Part shown: positions 43,746 through 56,146 of the stretch, in pieces
Position numbering within the stretch: the stretch's first letter is position 1
Layout of the letters: every line of letters begins with the position of its first letter
The notes under the pieces: generated by a model
What the model was told of the DNA's origin: nothing
Seen by the model: only the letters and a program-made list of their open reading frames with translations
The model's database searches: none
Assembly (NCBI GenBank): GCA_948144175.1
Contig: CANXME010002192.1
Location: forward strand, 62,001 to 126,000
Reading direction: 5' to 3'
Source: Closterium sp. NIES-65
Taxonomy: Eukaryota > Streptophyta > Zygnematophyceae > Desmidiales > Closteriaceae
Length of the DNA: 64,000 nucleotides
Made by a program: the position numbers and the translations under genes

Positions 43746-46700
43746 TCACTTCTGCACGTACAGCTCCTGCTTGGCCACCAGGTACGACCCTGACGCCTCC
43801 CCCGGCTCGATCACAAACAGCTCGATGAAGCTGCCCAGCTTCTTCCCATGCCCCTTGTACCCCGTCGCACCCCCACTCGTGATGCCCTCCACCTGCGTGC
43901 CGGGCGGCGGGATGAACTGCCGCCCCACCACGAGCGCGCCCGACACGCGCACCATGACGCCGCGGCGCCCGTACGCGCAGCACTCGAGGTTCTCGATGGT
44001 GTGCACGAGGCGCTCCGACTTGGCCTCTCCTAGCATCATCGTGCGGATCGACGTCAGCGTCGCAAATATCTGCTCCCCCCCCGTGTACACCCGGTGCCCA
44101 AACCTGCAAGGGCGGGAGGACAAGAGGGCAGGGTGGGTGGGAGAGAAGAGATAGGGGAGGGGAGTGGTGGGTGTTGGAGGAGAAAGAGAGGGGTAGGAGA
44201 GGGTTGTGTGGGTAGTGCCATGTGGAATGGATCGGGTGGTGGCAGTAAGTGGCACGGAGCAGAGACAAGTTGAATGCTGATGCAAGGTGCGCCTTCATGC
44301 TGATGCAAGGTGCGCCTTCATGCTGATGCAAGGTGCGCCTTCGTGCTGATGCAAGGTGCGCCTTCATGCTGATGCAAGGTGCGCCTTCATGCTGATGCAA
44401 GGTGCGCCTTCATGCTGATGCAAGGTGCGCCTTCATGCTGATGCAAGGTGCGCCTTCATGCTGATGCAAGGTGCGCCTTCATGCTGTGAGGCTGCCAGGC
44501 ATGTGCATGCCCCTGGCATGAATGAGACGGCACGCCCCACAGCACACGTACATGAGGGTGGCGTCGGGCTTGTAGAAGCTCTCTATGTGCGACCACATCT
44601 TGTCGGGCCCATCAAACAGCATGTAGTAATGCACCATCAGCATCTGTGCACCGCACACACACAGTCACACACACCCCACATTAGCATTCACAAACTGTGT
44701 GTACACGAAAGCAGGAAGGACGTAGAGGAGAGAGAAAGCGGAAGATTGAGAGCAGTTGGTGGAGTGGCAGTGCATGCAGAGGTGCTTGAGGCAGCGGCAG
44801 TGACGCACATTGGAGAGGTCTTTGAGGCGCTCGGTGGGATTGACCACGTTCTGAATGTACCCCGCTAGGTCCACGTCCTCGTCCGCATGCTTGGTTATGA
44901 ACGGATGCTGCAGCAGCTGCTCTCGCCCGCAGAGAAGGGGAGAAGACGAGGAGAGGGGGCAAGGGGAAGGAGAGGGAGGAGTGTGTGGTGTGACGGATAG
45001 TTGCTTGGGTGGCTGTGGTTGGCGATAGAGCAGCTCGCCGTGTGGCCCTCAAATGTGGGTGGAGATAGAGCAGTGCACGACTTTTGAGGCGCCTCAAATG
45101 TGGGTGGAGATAGAGCAGTGCACGACTTTTGAGGCGCCTCAAATGTGGGTGGAGATAGAGCAGTGCACGAAGCAGGAAAGTAAAGCACAAGGTATTGCGT
45201 CCATTAATAAGCAGACAAGCCGCCTCAATGTCACACACATATTCCTCTTGCCTTGTTCACAAAAGAACCCCATGAACACTGCACTGCACATCTCACAGTC
45301 TCAGCTGTGGGGCATTGGAACAGCTCTTACTTTCCCTCACCCCTGCAGTGCATGACTCACAACTTCAGCGGTGGGGCGCTGGAAGGGGTCCTTCTCGAGG
45401 CTGTCGTTGACAAACGACTGGAACTCCGCTGAGTAGCCGGGCGGCAGCGTGGGCGCGGGGTCCTCCATCACCTGCCATGCCATGCCACCCGGGCCGTGGG
45501 GGGCGACGCCACGGATGGGTTGGGATTCAGAGTGGGGGCCAGAGGGTTCATTCATGAGGAGCAGGAGCGGAACCGTGGAGGAAGAAGGCGGCGTGTGGGA
45601 GGGATGGACGGTGGAAGTGAGAAGAGGTATGGAAGACGAGGGGAGGGAGTGGCGTGAGGGGGAGAATGAGAAAAACACGGGGGGTGGATATCAGCAAGGT
45701 GCTACCTGCAGCATGAGGTTGATGGGCCCTTTGTCAGCCGTGTATGGGAACGTGCCGGTGCCGCACTCCAGCAGCGCGAGGCCGAGGCTCCAGATGTCAG
45801 CGGGGAAGGAGTAGTTCTGATTGGCTATGCGCTCCGGTGACATGTACGTCACTGTTCCCACGAACGTTGCACACTGTGGTGGCCGGAGGGGGAAGGGAGG
45901 GTGGGGTCGGGAATGGCGTAATTAAAGAGAGGAGGCGGATTAACGGAAGAGAGAGGAGTGGTGGAGGGGGTGTTGGAGAAAGAGGACGGAGGGATGAGCG
46001 GGCTGATGGAGGAGAGGGCGATGGTGGAGTGGACACAGCAGCACATGAAGGAGAGAGCAGGACGGGAGAGGGCAGCAGGGGTGAGCGGGGTACCATGGCG
46101 AGGGAGTGGTCGAGACCGGTGCTGATACCAAAGTCGGTGATCTTGGGCACGCCGTTCAGGTTGAGCAGCAGGTTGGCGGGCTTGATGTCGCGGTGCACCA
46201 TGCGCCGGTCCGTGTGCAGAAACTGCATGCCCTGCAGCACGCGCCGCGTGATGGCGGACAGCACGTTCTCGGGGATGGTCTTGGTGACCTGCACCACGTC
46301 GGCGAGCGACCCGCCGTCCATGTATTCGAGGGCGATGTTGATCTGCCCGCTGTCGGGCTGGTAGAACGCGCCGTAGAACTCCACCAGCCCCGGCGCTGCC
46401 GGCGCCTCGCACAGCGTGCGGATCTCGTTCAGCAGCTGGTGCCGCTTGTCCTGCTCGCGCAGGAGGTGGGGGGAACGGGGGGAAGGGGAGTGCGGAAGGG
46501 GAGGAGGGAGTGTGTGGGTAAGGGGGGAAGGGGGAGAGGCAGGGCGGAATGGGGGAAGTGACGGGGAGTGGAGGTGGTGAAGGGGCCGGCGGATGGTTGT
46601 GGTGATGGCGATGGTGCGGTGACGGATGCGGAGAGGAACTGAGAACGGGGAGGAGGGGAGCGGGAGGGGCGAGGAGGAGGGCGCGCGTGCACGGAGAGCT

Positions 46701-47427
46701 GACCTTTTCAAACACGTTGACTTTTTTTAGGGCGAGCAGGCGGTGCGTGGGTATGTGTATGGCTTTACACACAACGCTGCTCGCCCCCGACCCGATGGCG
46801 CCGAACACGAGCATCTCGTTAGAAGCACAGCGGTACGTCTTCTCGCCGCCCGCGCTGCTGTCCTCTGAGTGCTGCCCCTCCTTGTTCACCTGCAACCCCT
46901 GCTCGCTGATCGCGTACTCGTTGAAAGACTGACTCATTAGGTTGATGTGCCCTTCCTCGCTGACCTGCCACGGGGACGCACGGATGGAAATGGAATCGGG
47001 ATTTGGGTAGTGAGTACTCGATAAGCGAAGCCTTGATTGCTCGACAGGTGACGCCTCGAGTACTAGAGAAGTGACGTCTCAACGCTCGATCTACGCGTGC
47101 TGCGGAATGCTTAACACAGAAGCATATAGAGGGGGAGGGGAAATGTCAACGAGCGATAGTCGCACCCGCGACGCAGAATGACACCGTGGCAACTAGGAAT
47201 TGATTGTGGAAGAAAAACGAAATGACAAGAAGCAAATTGTGCGACACGGCTTCCGGCATTCGCGGCCACGCCTCACTTGTAACGGGTATCGAGTTCACCT
47301 TATACGACGCGTACGGGTCGTTGGCCATGGCGGGCATTTCCCCCACGCCGCCCGAGTCAGGGGCGCGCACGCCGCCGCCCGTCTGCAGCGGCAGCAGCTT
47401 CTTCTTCATCTTCGCTAGCCCCGCCAT
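43746..47427 (-). CDS. MKK3: MAP kinase kinase 3 with C-terminal NTF2-like domain (8 exons)
   Basis: Dual-specificity kinase acting above MAP kinases in plant signalling. Minus-strand exons: 47427-47299, 46964-46704, 46450-46094, 45873-45706, 45471-45361, 44916-44809, 44643-44552, 44103-43746. The sum is 1,584 nt (527 aa; Arabidopsis MKK3 is 520 aa), all phases agree. The P-loop [11 protein letters not shown] starts at residue 98, catalytic Lys123 lies in [10 protein letters not shown], and [15 protein letters not shown] and [11 protein letters not shown] follow. [16 protein letters not shown] shows the kinase C-lobe end. From about residue 405 the NTF2-like domain ([23 protein letters not shown]) is the diagnostic feature of the MKK3 group. 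For exon 6 I chose the acceptor GAGCAG before CTGCTG, which gives the same spacing as Arabidopsis. An alternative three bases upstream would add one Gln. Confidence 0.96.
44284..44486 (-). repeat. 23-bp minisatellite in MKK3 intron 7, about 9 copies
   Basis: Units contain atgctgatgcaaggtgcgcc. The array is nearly perfect, with one A-to-G change. Here the array sits about 65 bp inside the intron and does not include the splice donor (44551). Confidence 0.95.
45045..45170 (-). repeat. 45-bp repeat, about 3 copies, in MKK3 intron 5
   Basis: Three near-identical copies contain gatagagcagtgcacgactt followed by ttgaggcgcctcaaatgtgg. Each has an internal palindrome tgaggcgcctca. Confidence 0.9.
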
Positions 47428-48567
47428 CGCGCCGTCTCACTCGCGCACCGCGATACGACCGCTCCTAGCCTTTCGCAATGCGATTATGTGCGTCCTGCAC
47501 GAGCCTAGATGCCCACGACACGCAACGCGCAGATACGAGCGATTTGCTGCTGCGAGGCACCACCGGGTCGCTTGACGAGCTCGCACAGCGGCCCGCCAAT
47601 CCCGCAAACTCGGTTAAGCGACGTCCTAGGTTCGAGGGTCACGAGCGTCACGCAGCTCTGGGTGCGCGTTTCGAGCGCCTCAGGCAGGCAGGGTCAGGCA
47701 GCTCTAGCGGCTCGCCGGGCGACGGCATTCTCTAGAACGGCGCGCGCATCTCCTCACCCGCTCGCACGGGCCTCTCGCTCCCCGCGCTGCAGGGCTTCCG
47801 GTGCAAGCAAGATGAAACCTTTCGGGCGAACTATTGTTCCACAGGCAATCAAGGGTTGTCGTGACCTAATCGGTTGTTAGGACGAGCAGGAAGTAAGATT
47901 CCTCCGTTCACACTCGGCGATGGCTCCCTGCGATTGATAACATCCAGGTTAGGGCAGAAAAGTGACAGCAGCACAAGAAGGCGAGCATGTCATGGTCATG
48001 GTAGTAACGACGGGTGAGGGCGGAAGCTAGGAGGGGAAGGAAAGGCAGCAGCGCACAGGTTGGCGCTGCTGCTGAAACGCAGTAGGGGCGGTGAGGATTG
48101 AGGTGGGGTGGGGTGGGGAACGGCGAATTTTTCTCTCTTCCACCTGCCCGGCCGCTTCTCCTTCGTGTGGGTGCGGGTGAGGTTGGCGCCGTTGTGGGCG
48201 GAGCATGATGCGCGCGCGTGTGGTGGATGGCTGGCTAGCTTCCAGGTCGCCTCGAATGTTCCGCGGCCACCCGATACAGGCACCTGGAGAAAATTATGAT
48301 TCTCAAGTGGCCGTACGACGTACACGCGCCTACCTTATGTTTAACGCCAGCCAAACCAGGTTTATAGTTCACAGCAATTCAAACTTCTTTCAATCATGTG
48401 GGTCCGTATTCATAAATAGTGGTATTACATCATGACTCTCTTCATAATCTTTGCGCATACAGTTTTACACTCCCATGCATTTTTTACATGAAAGAAGTTG
48501 CTTTTCCGAGTGAGAAGTTCCATTTCGCCTCCAGACTACAGTCAATGTTGTGCCGCAATGCCAGTTG
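47428..48567. other. Intergenic: MKK3 5' flank and branching-enzyme 3' flank
   Basis: Both flanking genes are on the minus strand. The stretch 47428-47900 is GC-rich and may hold the MKK3 5' UTR. No gene, RNA or repeat is recognised. Confidence 0.55.
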
Positions 48568-51500
48568 TTACTCCGCGGGTCTGAAGACCAGCACGCCCCA
48601 CTTGGGCAGGTTGACGAAGAGCTTGCCATGGTTCGGGGTCAGCTGCTTGCCAGCATTGCCAGATGTGGCCCACCCCCCATACTCGGCATCTTGCGAGTTG
48701 AACACCTCTACATACGGCTGATCACCGCCACCCACCCGAACACCATAGTCGGCCTTCTCCCACTGGGCCTCGCCCGCATTCACCACCACCAGGAGTGCCT
48801 CGCTCTCAGTCTGTTCCGAAAGGTGGGGAGGTGAGTGACGGGGGATCACATTAAAGGTTAAATTCAGGCCGCAATTAGGCCCAACAGTACCTCGAGCAGT
48901 GCCTACTGAGAGAACAGTGCCTGGACGTCAAGCAACGCCTTGCATGGAGAGCAGGGCGAGTGCACCCACCTGGCGCCTGAAGGCGATGACGCAGTTGACC
49001 TCGTCGTAGTGCACCGTCTCAAACGCCCCTCGCTGCAGCGCTGCACTCGCCGCCCGCAGCCCGTTGGCCGCCCGCACCAGCGCCTGCATCTGCTGCCCCA
49101 CTGCGTCCTCTGGGATGTGCCGCAGAGGGGCAGACGGGGAGAGGGGCGTGTGAGTGGCATGGGGCGACCGACGGGAGGAGTGTGCGGTCTGAAACAGGTG
49201 TCACCTGGTGAGGGGCAGCACTTGCAGGCATGCATGGGGAGGTGAGGTGGGCTTACCAGTGTACTGCCAGTCAAGCATGTCCCTGGGGGTGACCCCCCAC
49301 CACCTGGGATGCATGGTCTCCGACCCCATGAACGTCATTGGTATGCCCTGTGCGCACACCTGGGGCAGCAAAAACACAGCATGGCAAATAACGTGCATAC
49401 AGCACGCAGATGAGGTGGAGGTGAGATGCATGATGATATTCGCCTTAACAAACTTTCCTGCAATCCTGGCTGAAGCGACTGCATCCCCTGCACTATCTAT
49501 GTACTGCAGTTGACGACCCTCAAGTCCAGAGTGCACTTGACTGGGATGTAAGGTTCAGGGGATGGGATGCAAGGCAGGGGAGGAAGTGGCACCTGGCAGG
49601 CGAACCACATGCGCACTTTGGCGCGCGCAGTCCAGTCCTCACGGCCTCCAAACAGGTCCACAGCGTACCTGCCGCCCATGGGAGGGTGGGATGGTGGTGG
49701 TGGAGCGGCCATGAGATGGCCTCACTAGGTGAGACGAGAGGCCGTGAGGAGACCGAACGTGAGGGATTCGTGTTAGAGAGTAGAGCAGCACAGCGTGGTA
49801 TGGGAGTTCTGCGATGCGAGAATGGTGACGACGCCAAATTGCACTGGCCATAAGCATCCCTCATACCTAAACAGATTCCCCACACACTTGGAACCCTGTG
49901 TTTAGCGCCCCCACTAAGCACCCCAACTTAGCGCCCCCACTTAGCGCCCCCGCTTAGCGCCCCCACAACTTAGTGTCCCCACAGACTTAGCGCCCCCACT
50001 TACTTAGTTCCCTCACTTACTTAGCGCCCCCACTAAGCGCCCCCCACTTGGCGCCCCACTTTAAGGTGCAGGTTTGAGGTGCAGGTTGCACCCCCACTTA
50101 GCGCCCCCATTTCACCATGCCTGTAGTACCCTATTTGTGACCGTACCTGTGGTAACCCTGTATGTCATCGTCATATCTGCCATCTCTGCGGCACCCGACC
50201 TGGTCGTGCGACCCCAGGAAGTACTTCACACACTGCCATCATTCACAACCGATTTTGGGGGCGTCGTGTTTCAATGGAACCAATGGCATGAGTTCCAAGT
50301 GGAGACACGAGCAGTAGATGGCACAGATAAGATGAATGAAGATACGCTCAGACAGGCAACGGCAAACACAGCTGTGTGTGCATGCAGCTGTGTGTGCATG
50401 CAGCTGTGTGTGCATGCAGCTGTGTGTGCATGCAGCTGTGTGTGCATGCAGCTGTGTGTGCATGCAGCTGTGTGTGCATGCAGCTGTGTGTGCATGCGGC
50501 TGTGTGTGCATGCAGCTGTGTGTGCATGCGGCTGTGTGTGCATGCGGCTGTGTGTGCATGTGGCTGTGTGTGCATGCGGCTGTGTGCTCCAGTCGGCACA
50601 GTCTCAAACTCGCCTGGCAAAGGGAGAAGGCTAGAGTGGCACACGACAGGCAGTGAGGGCAGGAGGGGCGTTGACCTGCGTTGACTTGGAGTAGCCGGGC
50701 AGCAGGGTGAGCAGCGCCTGCAGGCGGCCCAGGGGGCGGGGGCCATCGGAGAGCGTGAAGGAGCGCATCTTGTAGAAGGACGTGTGCATCCACGTCGCGT
50801 CGTACCCCGCGTCTGTCAGCACCTCGGGTACCTCGGGCGTGATCTCTGCACGTGCATGCATGGGTAGGGAGAGCAGGGGTGGAGAGTTGAGTGGGTGTGC
50901 ACTGGGAATGGGAGCATGCTGCAGCGCACTGGGGGGATCAGGTGCGAGTGCTGAGAGGTGGAGAGTGCAGGTGAGGAGTGCAGATGAGGAGTGCAGGTGA
51001 GGAGTGCAGGTGAGGAGTGCAGATGAGGAGTGCAGGTGAGGAGTGCAGGTGAGGAGCGCAGGCGAGGAGTGCGTGTGGGAGCAGGTGAGGAGTGCGTGTG
51101 GGAGCAGGTGGTGAGTGCGTGCGTGGCAGCAGTGCCCCGTACCGGAGATGAGGATGCGGTGGGGGAACTCGCGGTGCAGGTGCCACGTGAGGCTCTGCGA
51201 CACCTTCCACGGCATGGCGTGCACACAGTCAAACCGCAGCCCGTCGCCTGCGCGGTGCGCACAGAGGGACAAGAAGGGGGGATAGGTGGGGGGGGGGAGG
51301 GTGGTGGTGGCAGTGAGGGACGGGAGGAGGGGGCAGGGCGGGCCGAGGTCCCTGGATCTTGGCATGCTGATGAGAGAGGAGGAGCGTGCATAGGTGTGAC
51401 ACGGCAGGCGCATGACGAGACCGCAGCTGGGACTGCAGCTCCAGTCCCGCACCTGGGACTGCAGCTCCAGTCCCGCACCTGGGACTGCAGCTCTAGTCCC

Positions 51501-54500
51501 GCACCTGGGACTGCAGCTCCAGTCCCGCAGATGGAAAAACTGATGGGGGAAACTGATGGGGGAAGGAAACTGATGGGGGAAACTGATGGGGGAAGGAAAC
51601 TGATGGGGGAAACTGATGGGGGCCGGGGTTTAGGGTACAGAGGATCAGCAGCAATGTGACGCATGCAATGACTGAAATGCAAATATTGCAGTTAATGAAG
51701 AGCAAGCACTGCATGACATGCGATTGCATCTCATGACATGGCATGGCAGCGCATGGGATGGTGGGGAAGCAGGCACGGCAACAAGTACCATGTCCTTCAC
51801 CTCCTTCACCTCATTGCATCATGGCATGGCGTGGCATGGCATGGATGGGTAGGCGGGGAGGCAGGCGCGCACCGTTGTACTCGTGGAGGAAGAGGCGAGC
51901 AGCATCCAGCACCATGTCCTTCACCTCCTGCTGCCACCACGCAAAGGTCTTGCCCCATGATGAGTCGCCCCCCCCGTCAAAGTACAGCCCTGATGGGCGC
52001 GGACGCACGGAGATGGCGGAAGGACATGGGGGAAGGAGATGGGGTGTTAGGCGCGAGGAGATGTGGGGAGATGTGGGGGCAATGGGAGCAAGTTGATGTG
52101 GGCGGAGAGTGGACGGACGGGAGAGCCGAGGTTAGAAGCTGCGGGACAGTGGTGTGGAGAGCGGGAAGCAATTCGTTGGGCAGATCTTGGCAATGAATGA
52201 TCCTGCAGGCAGAGTTGATTGACCTCACCTCCCTTCTTGGTGGGCCCATCATACTCCCACAGGCTGCCAAGGAATGTGAAGGGAATTGGACAGGCACGCA
52301 CGCACCAAGGCAAGTTGGGGGAGAGAGGAGCTGAGGGAGCAGGAGATTCCATCAAATAGGTTGCAGGATGACGGAGATGACAGTTGATAAGTACGTTTAG
52401 ACAAATCGACCAAAAATAATCCATGCAAGGCCTGTCAGCACCGGGAAACGTAAGCACTCTTCCGTCTCAAGACTGACAGACTGACAGATGTGTGGGCGGT
52501 GCAGCGTATGAGCGTGCGGTGCAGTGTATGAGCGTGCGGTGCAGTGTATGAGCGTGCGGTGCAGTGTATGAGCGTGCGGTGCAGTGTATGAGCGTGCGGT
52601 GCAGCGTATGAGCGTGCGGTGCAGCGTATGAGCAGGCGGTGCAGCGTATGAGCGTGCAGTGCAGCGTATGAGCGGGCGGTGCAGCGTATGAGCGTGCGGT
52701 GCAGCGTATGAGCGGGCGGTGCAGCGTATGAGCGGGCGGTGCAGCGTATGAGCGTGCGGTGCAGCATATGAGCGTGCGGTGCAAGCACACACAATCCACA
52801 AGCCACAGTTCACAACCCCCCCTCCTGGTGGCGCATGCAGCCCATGCGCGCACCTGTTGAGGTTGGGAGCCAGATGGTGCAGCACCACGTCGAAGATGAC
52901 CGCCATGCCTGCACATGGCACATGGCACATGGCACGTACGACATGCGATGGGACGCCATGGCATGATTGCATGGGTTGGCATGTCATGTGCAAAATCGGA
53001 GGTACAGGAGTGGCACATCATGTGGCATGTGATGGCAGTGGAACATCCTGCTACCCAGCTGCAGCCCCCCATTATAACCACGCACCATGCAGCAGCGAGG
53101 CTCACCTTGGGAATGGGCGGCGTCGACCAGCTCTCGGAGCTCCAGGGGGGAGCCGTAGAAGGGGTGGGGGGCGAAGAGCAGGCGGGGGTTGTAGCCCCAC
53201 TGCCCGCAGTACTCGTGCACTGGCAGCATCTGCACGCACCACACACGCACAGCGGGTATGACTATTACCCTTCCCTTCACAACCTCGCTTGTCTCTGATC
53301 CGCATCCATTTAGGCTCCCCGCCTCCCATCATCTCCTGCCGCCCACTGCCCCCTGCCTCGCAGTCCCTGGATACGAGCTGACCTGAACGGCGTTGAATCC
53401 AAGGCTCTTGATGTACGGCAGCTTTTCCTTGAGGCCGGCGAACGTGCCTCCACCCGGCAGTCGCCTGCATGTGTCAGGCACAGGTGCACAGGACACATGG
53501 CGTCACACACACTCGGTGCCATAGATAATTCAATGTGCATGGCCAGGTTCAGTGCGCTATCAGACTTGTCATTTCTCGGCCACATCTATCTCATTGCATC
53601 CCACCAAACTCCACCCATATCATTACCCATTAATGAATCCAACTATCATCATCCATCCATCCACCATCTGCCCATACAGACATTCAATCGTCAATCCTTC
53701 CAACCATGCCTCACCCAGTGAAAGCGCCAACGTGCAGCTGATAAATATTGAGGGCCTCAAACGGGGGTGGCTCAAAGGGGGTCCAGGTGAAGCGCGGGTC
53801 CACGACGATGCAGTCGTTGCTCTCGTAGTCCGTCGCGCGCGCCCTCGCGTCCCGCCTCTCCAGGATTTTTCCCTCCCACTCGAATAAGAAGTGGTACTTG
53901 TCACCCTGGAGCACGAGGGGTGGAATAACGGCACTGGCAAGGCGCACGGAAAGTGCCAGAAGAAAGGCAGTAGCGCGGTAGCTGGCGAGGAAGGAAGTTA
54001 ATCCCGTGCGGGTGCTGAGATTGCAGTCCTTCACAGTCAAAAGAACGTTTGCCGCGTCCTTACCGCCGCAATCATGACCATCATGTCCACGTCATGCAGC
54101 ATGGCGCACTCACGGCAACAACGTTCGGAACTCGCGCGAACCATACGTTGCCGTCCCGATCCATCTCCACCCTCTCGCCTTCTGCTGCCGCGCCTTCCGC
54201 GTCACCGCCACCAGCGCCACCGCGGGCAGGCGAGAGGCGCTTGACGACTAAGGTGGCGCGCTGAGGGTGCGGAGCCCACACGCGGAACACGCAGCCCCCG
54301 TGGTCGTCCAACGTCGCACCGAGCGCGGGGATCGTCGCCTGCAGGTCGGGAAGAATCGATTATAAATTCACTTGTAATGTACGCGCGGTCATCTAGCGTT
54401 GCTCTGGCAGCAGGAGCATTGCCTGCAAGCACAGAGGTAGTGCAGCGCGTAGTAGTGCTGGTTACCAGAATCTCTTCATCTGTAACTCCTGCTGTGCCGT

Positions 54501-54942
54501 TGCTGCTCGTGCGCGACGCTCCGTCCTGCACCACCCCGTCAACCTGCTGCTGCTCCACCGCCGAGCCTTGCGCAGCTGCACGAACGATTTCACTCCGACT
54601 CCGACGATCCTTTCCTATGCAGCTTCCACCCCGCGCCACGCCACCAAGGCTCCTCCCGCCGACGCCGACGGGAAGACCACGCGAGGTCGCTGCGAAGCCC
54701 GTTCGAGAGCTTGCATGGCTCGACGCGGTCGGTCCTACAGAACGTGTGAGCGCATTGCGTGGGCCGAAGGTGGAGGTCGGATGTGGGCCTCCTGGACTGC
54801 AAGCAGCTCTCGTGATGCGCACTACGGGTCCTGGACAGGATCGTGCTGCTCTGATTGGATAAGTTTGCGGGATGACCAGTGAGTGACTGACTCCGGCTGT
54901 TCTAATGACGTGGCTCGGCGATATCAAGGGTTCCATCATCAA
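48568..54942 (-). CDS. GH13 alpha-glucan branching-enzyme-like protein, plastid-targeted (15 exons)
   Basis: Minus-strand exons: 54942-54466, 54338-54114, 53905-53715, 53464-53383, 53229-53106, 52908-52854, 52263-52229, 51989-51873, 51247-51143, 50845-50676, 50232-50147, 49668-49593, 49359-49257, 49109-48970, 48810-48568. The sum is 2,229 nt (742 aa) and all 14 joins keep phase. A Ser/Arg-rich N terminus ending SEIVRAAAQG suggests a transit peptide. A CBM48-like domain (GGCVFRVWAPHPQRATLVV) precedes the barrel. GH13 regions: DVVLHH (373), GLRFD with nucleophile Asp442, ILISE with Glu471 (codon split by intron 9), FLGSHD with Asp537. FMGSETMHPRWWG and a C-terminal beta domain resemble glycogen branching enzymes. 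All catalytic residues are present. Branching is the likely activity; trehalohydrolase-like specificity is the alternative. Exon 7 has only 35 nt. Confidence 0.88.
49905..50115 (-). repeat. Degenerate ttagcgcccccac repeat in intron 11 of the GH13 gene
   Basis: About 13 irregular copies of 13-20 bp contain agcgcccccac. They lie between the exon 11 donor (50146) and the exon 12 acceptor. Confidence 0.85.
50366..50588 (-). repeat. 16-bp minisatellite in intron 10 of the GH13 gene, about 14 copies
   Basis: Unit tgtgtgcatgcagctg with G/A changes towards one end. It is purely intronic; the spurious Cys/His frames it creates on both strands are not genes. Confidence 0.95.
50955..51115 (-). repeat. 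14-bp gaggagtgcaggt-type repeat in intron 9 of the GH13 gene
   Basis: About eleven copies of gtgaggagtgcag(a/g), diverging towards the exon 9 donor at 51142. Confidence 0.85.
51415..51625 (-). repeat. Two adjacent minisatellites in intron 8 of the GH13 gene
   Basis: 51415-51530 holds four copies of a 26-bp unit containing gggactgcagctccagtccc. 51530-51625 holds units of aactgatgggggaagg alternating with a shorter form. They are internal to the intron, away from its splice sites. Confidence 0.9.
52495..52785 (-). repeat. 20-bp minisatellite in intron 6 of the GH13 gene, about 14 copies
   Basis: Unit agcgtatgagcgtgcggtgc with a few transitions. Intronic, with no link to the splice sites. Confidence 0.95.
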
Positions 54943-56146
54943 TGTCGAAGGCGGTCGAGGAAGAAGCGCGACGAGGATATGGAAGCGCGAATGCTCATTC
55001 GAGAACGAGCTCTTTTGCTATGACGAAGACGTGTCCGGAACGACTGTCTTGAATGACAACCAGCTCTGGATGATCAACAACAGCCACGCATATACTAAGA
55101 GCTGTTTGTGATTCTGAGAGTATCACAGGACATGAACATAAAGCACCTGATTTCTCATTTTTCATGAATGATCGGCTGCCAGCACGCAATCAGGAATTCA
55201 GGGATTGCCTATTTGCGCGCGTGCCTGCCAGGCATCGATCTTGTCGAATCAACTGCAATTGCCTCGCCCGAGGCCTGTGATTGGACAGTTGGTTCAGCAG
55301 TTCCCGCCTTCAGGGAGATTTTCGAGGGCTTTTGAGAATACACGTATCAAACATGAAAATCTCTCTACAGTACACGGGGACAGATGGTATTGCCCTAGCT
55401 TTGAGATGGAGAAGTGCAGCAACAAGCACATTATACGGTATGTGATGTGAACCATTCCAAGCCCATTCTGGAGGTCAGATGCAATGTCAGTAATGCTCTG
55501 TTGCATCACTTGGGACGCTTGCATTCTTCAGCCTGACAGCATTTCCTAGAGATGGATGGAACTCTGGCAAGGTAGGAGACTGTTGCAATGTTTCGTAGTA
55601 GTACATCACAAGTGTCTGTCCTTAGTAATGGTACAGCCAACGCACTGGACTCTTTCGTGCATTTCCCAGGTCGTGGTGGTGATTCAAACCAACCCAGCGG
55701 ACTCACTAGAGCTTCTCATTAGCAATTCCCTTGACTATCTATGTTTCACCACAAAAGGTGTAAAGTGCCCGTGTGTGTGCAGGAAGTGGTGGCAGGCCCG
55801 TGGAGCAAGAAGGTCTTGGAGTGGCTAGAGGGAGGGTCATGGGCGACAGCCACTGCATGTGTGGCAGAGATCTGAACCACTCAAAGGTGCCACTTGGTGA
55901 GGTCCAGCAGTCTGGTTCATCAAATGAACGTGTCGCTAGGATTGTTGTTGAAGCACAGAACCCACTCCAGGAAACAATCTTCATAAGTCAACTCAGTGAT
56001 TTCCATGGAGATAGCAGAGCATCTAGTTACACAGCGGAAACAGCAGCTGCCACCCCGAGAGACTGGCAGGAGGAAACCCCCAGCCAGACCGTATACATCC
56101 TCAGCAGCACATCTGAGCGCATTTCAGCGCATTGCACCGCACAGCA
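54943..56146. other. Intergenic, upstream of the GH13 gene
   Basis: AT-richer sequence with short frames only. A 138-codon frame from 55773 has no recognised domain and overlaps the 3' end of the next minus-strand gene; I do not support it. Confidence 0.55.

Noticed and set aside
50336..50656. Cys-rich CVHAAVCACS repeat protein
   Set aside because: Translation of the 16-bp intronic minisatellite of the GH13 gene, equally open on both strands.
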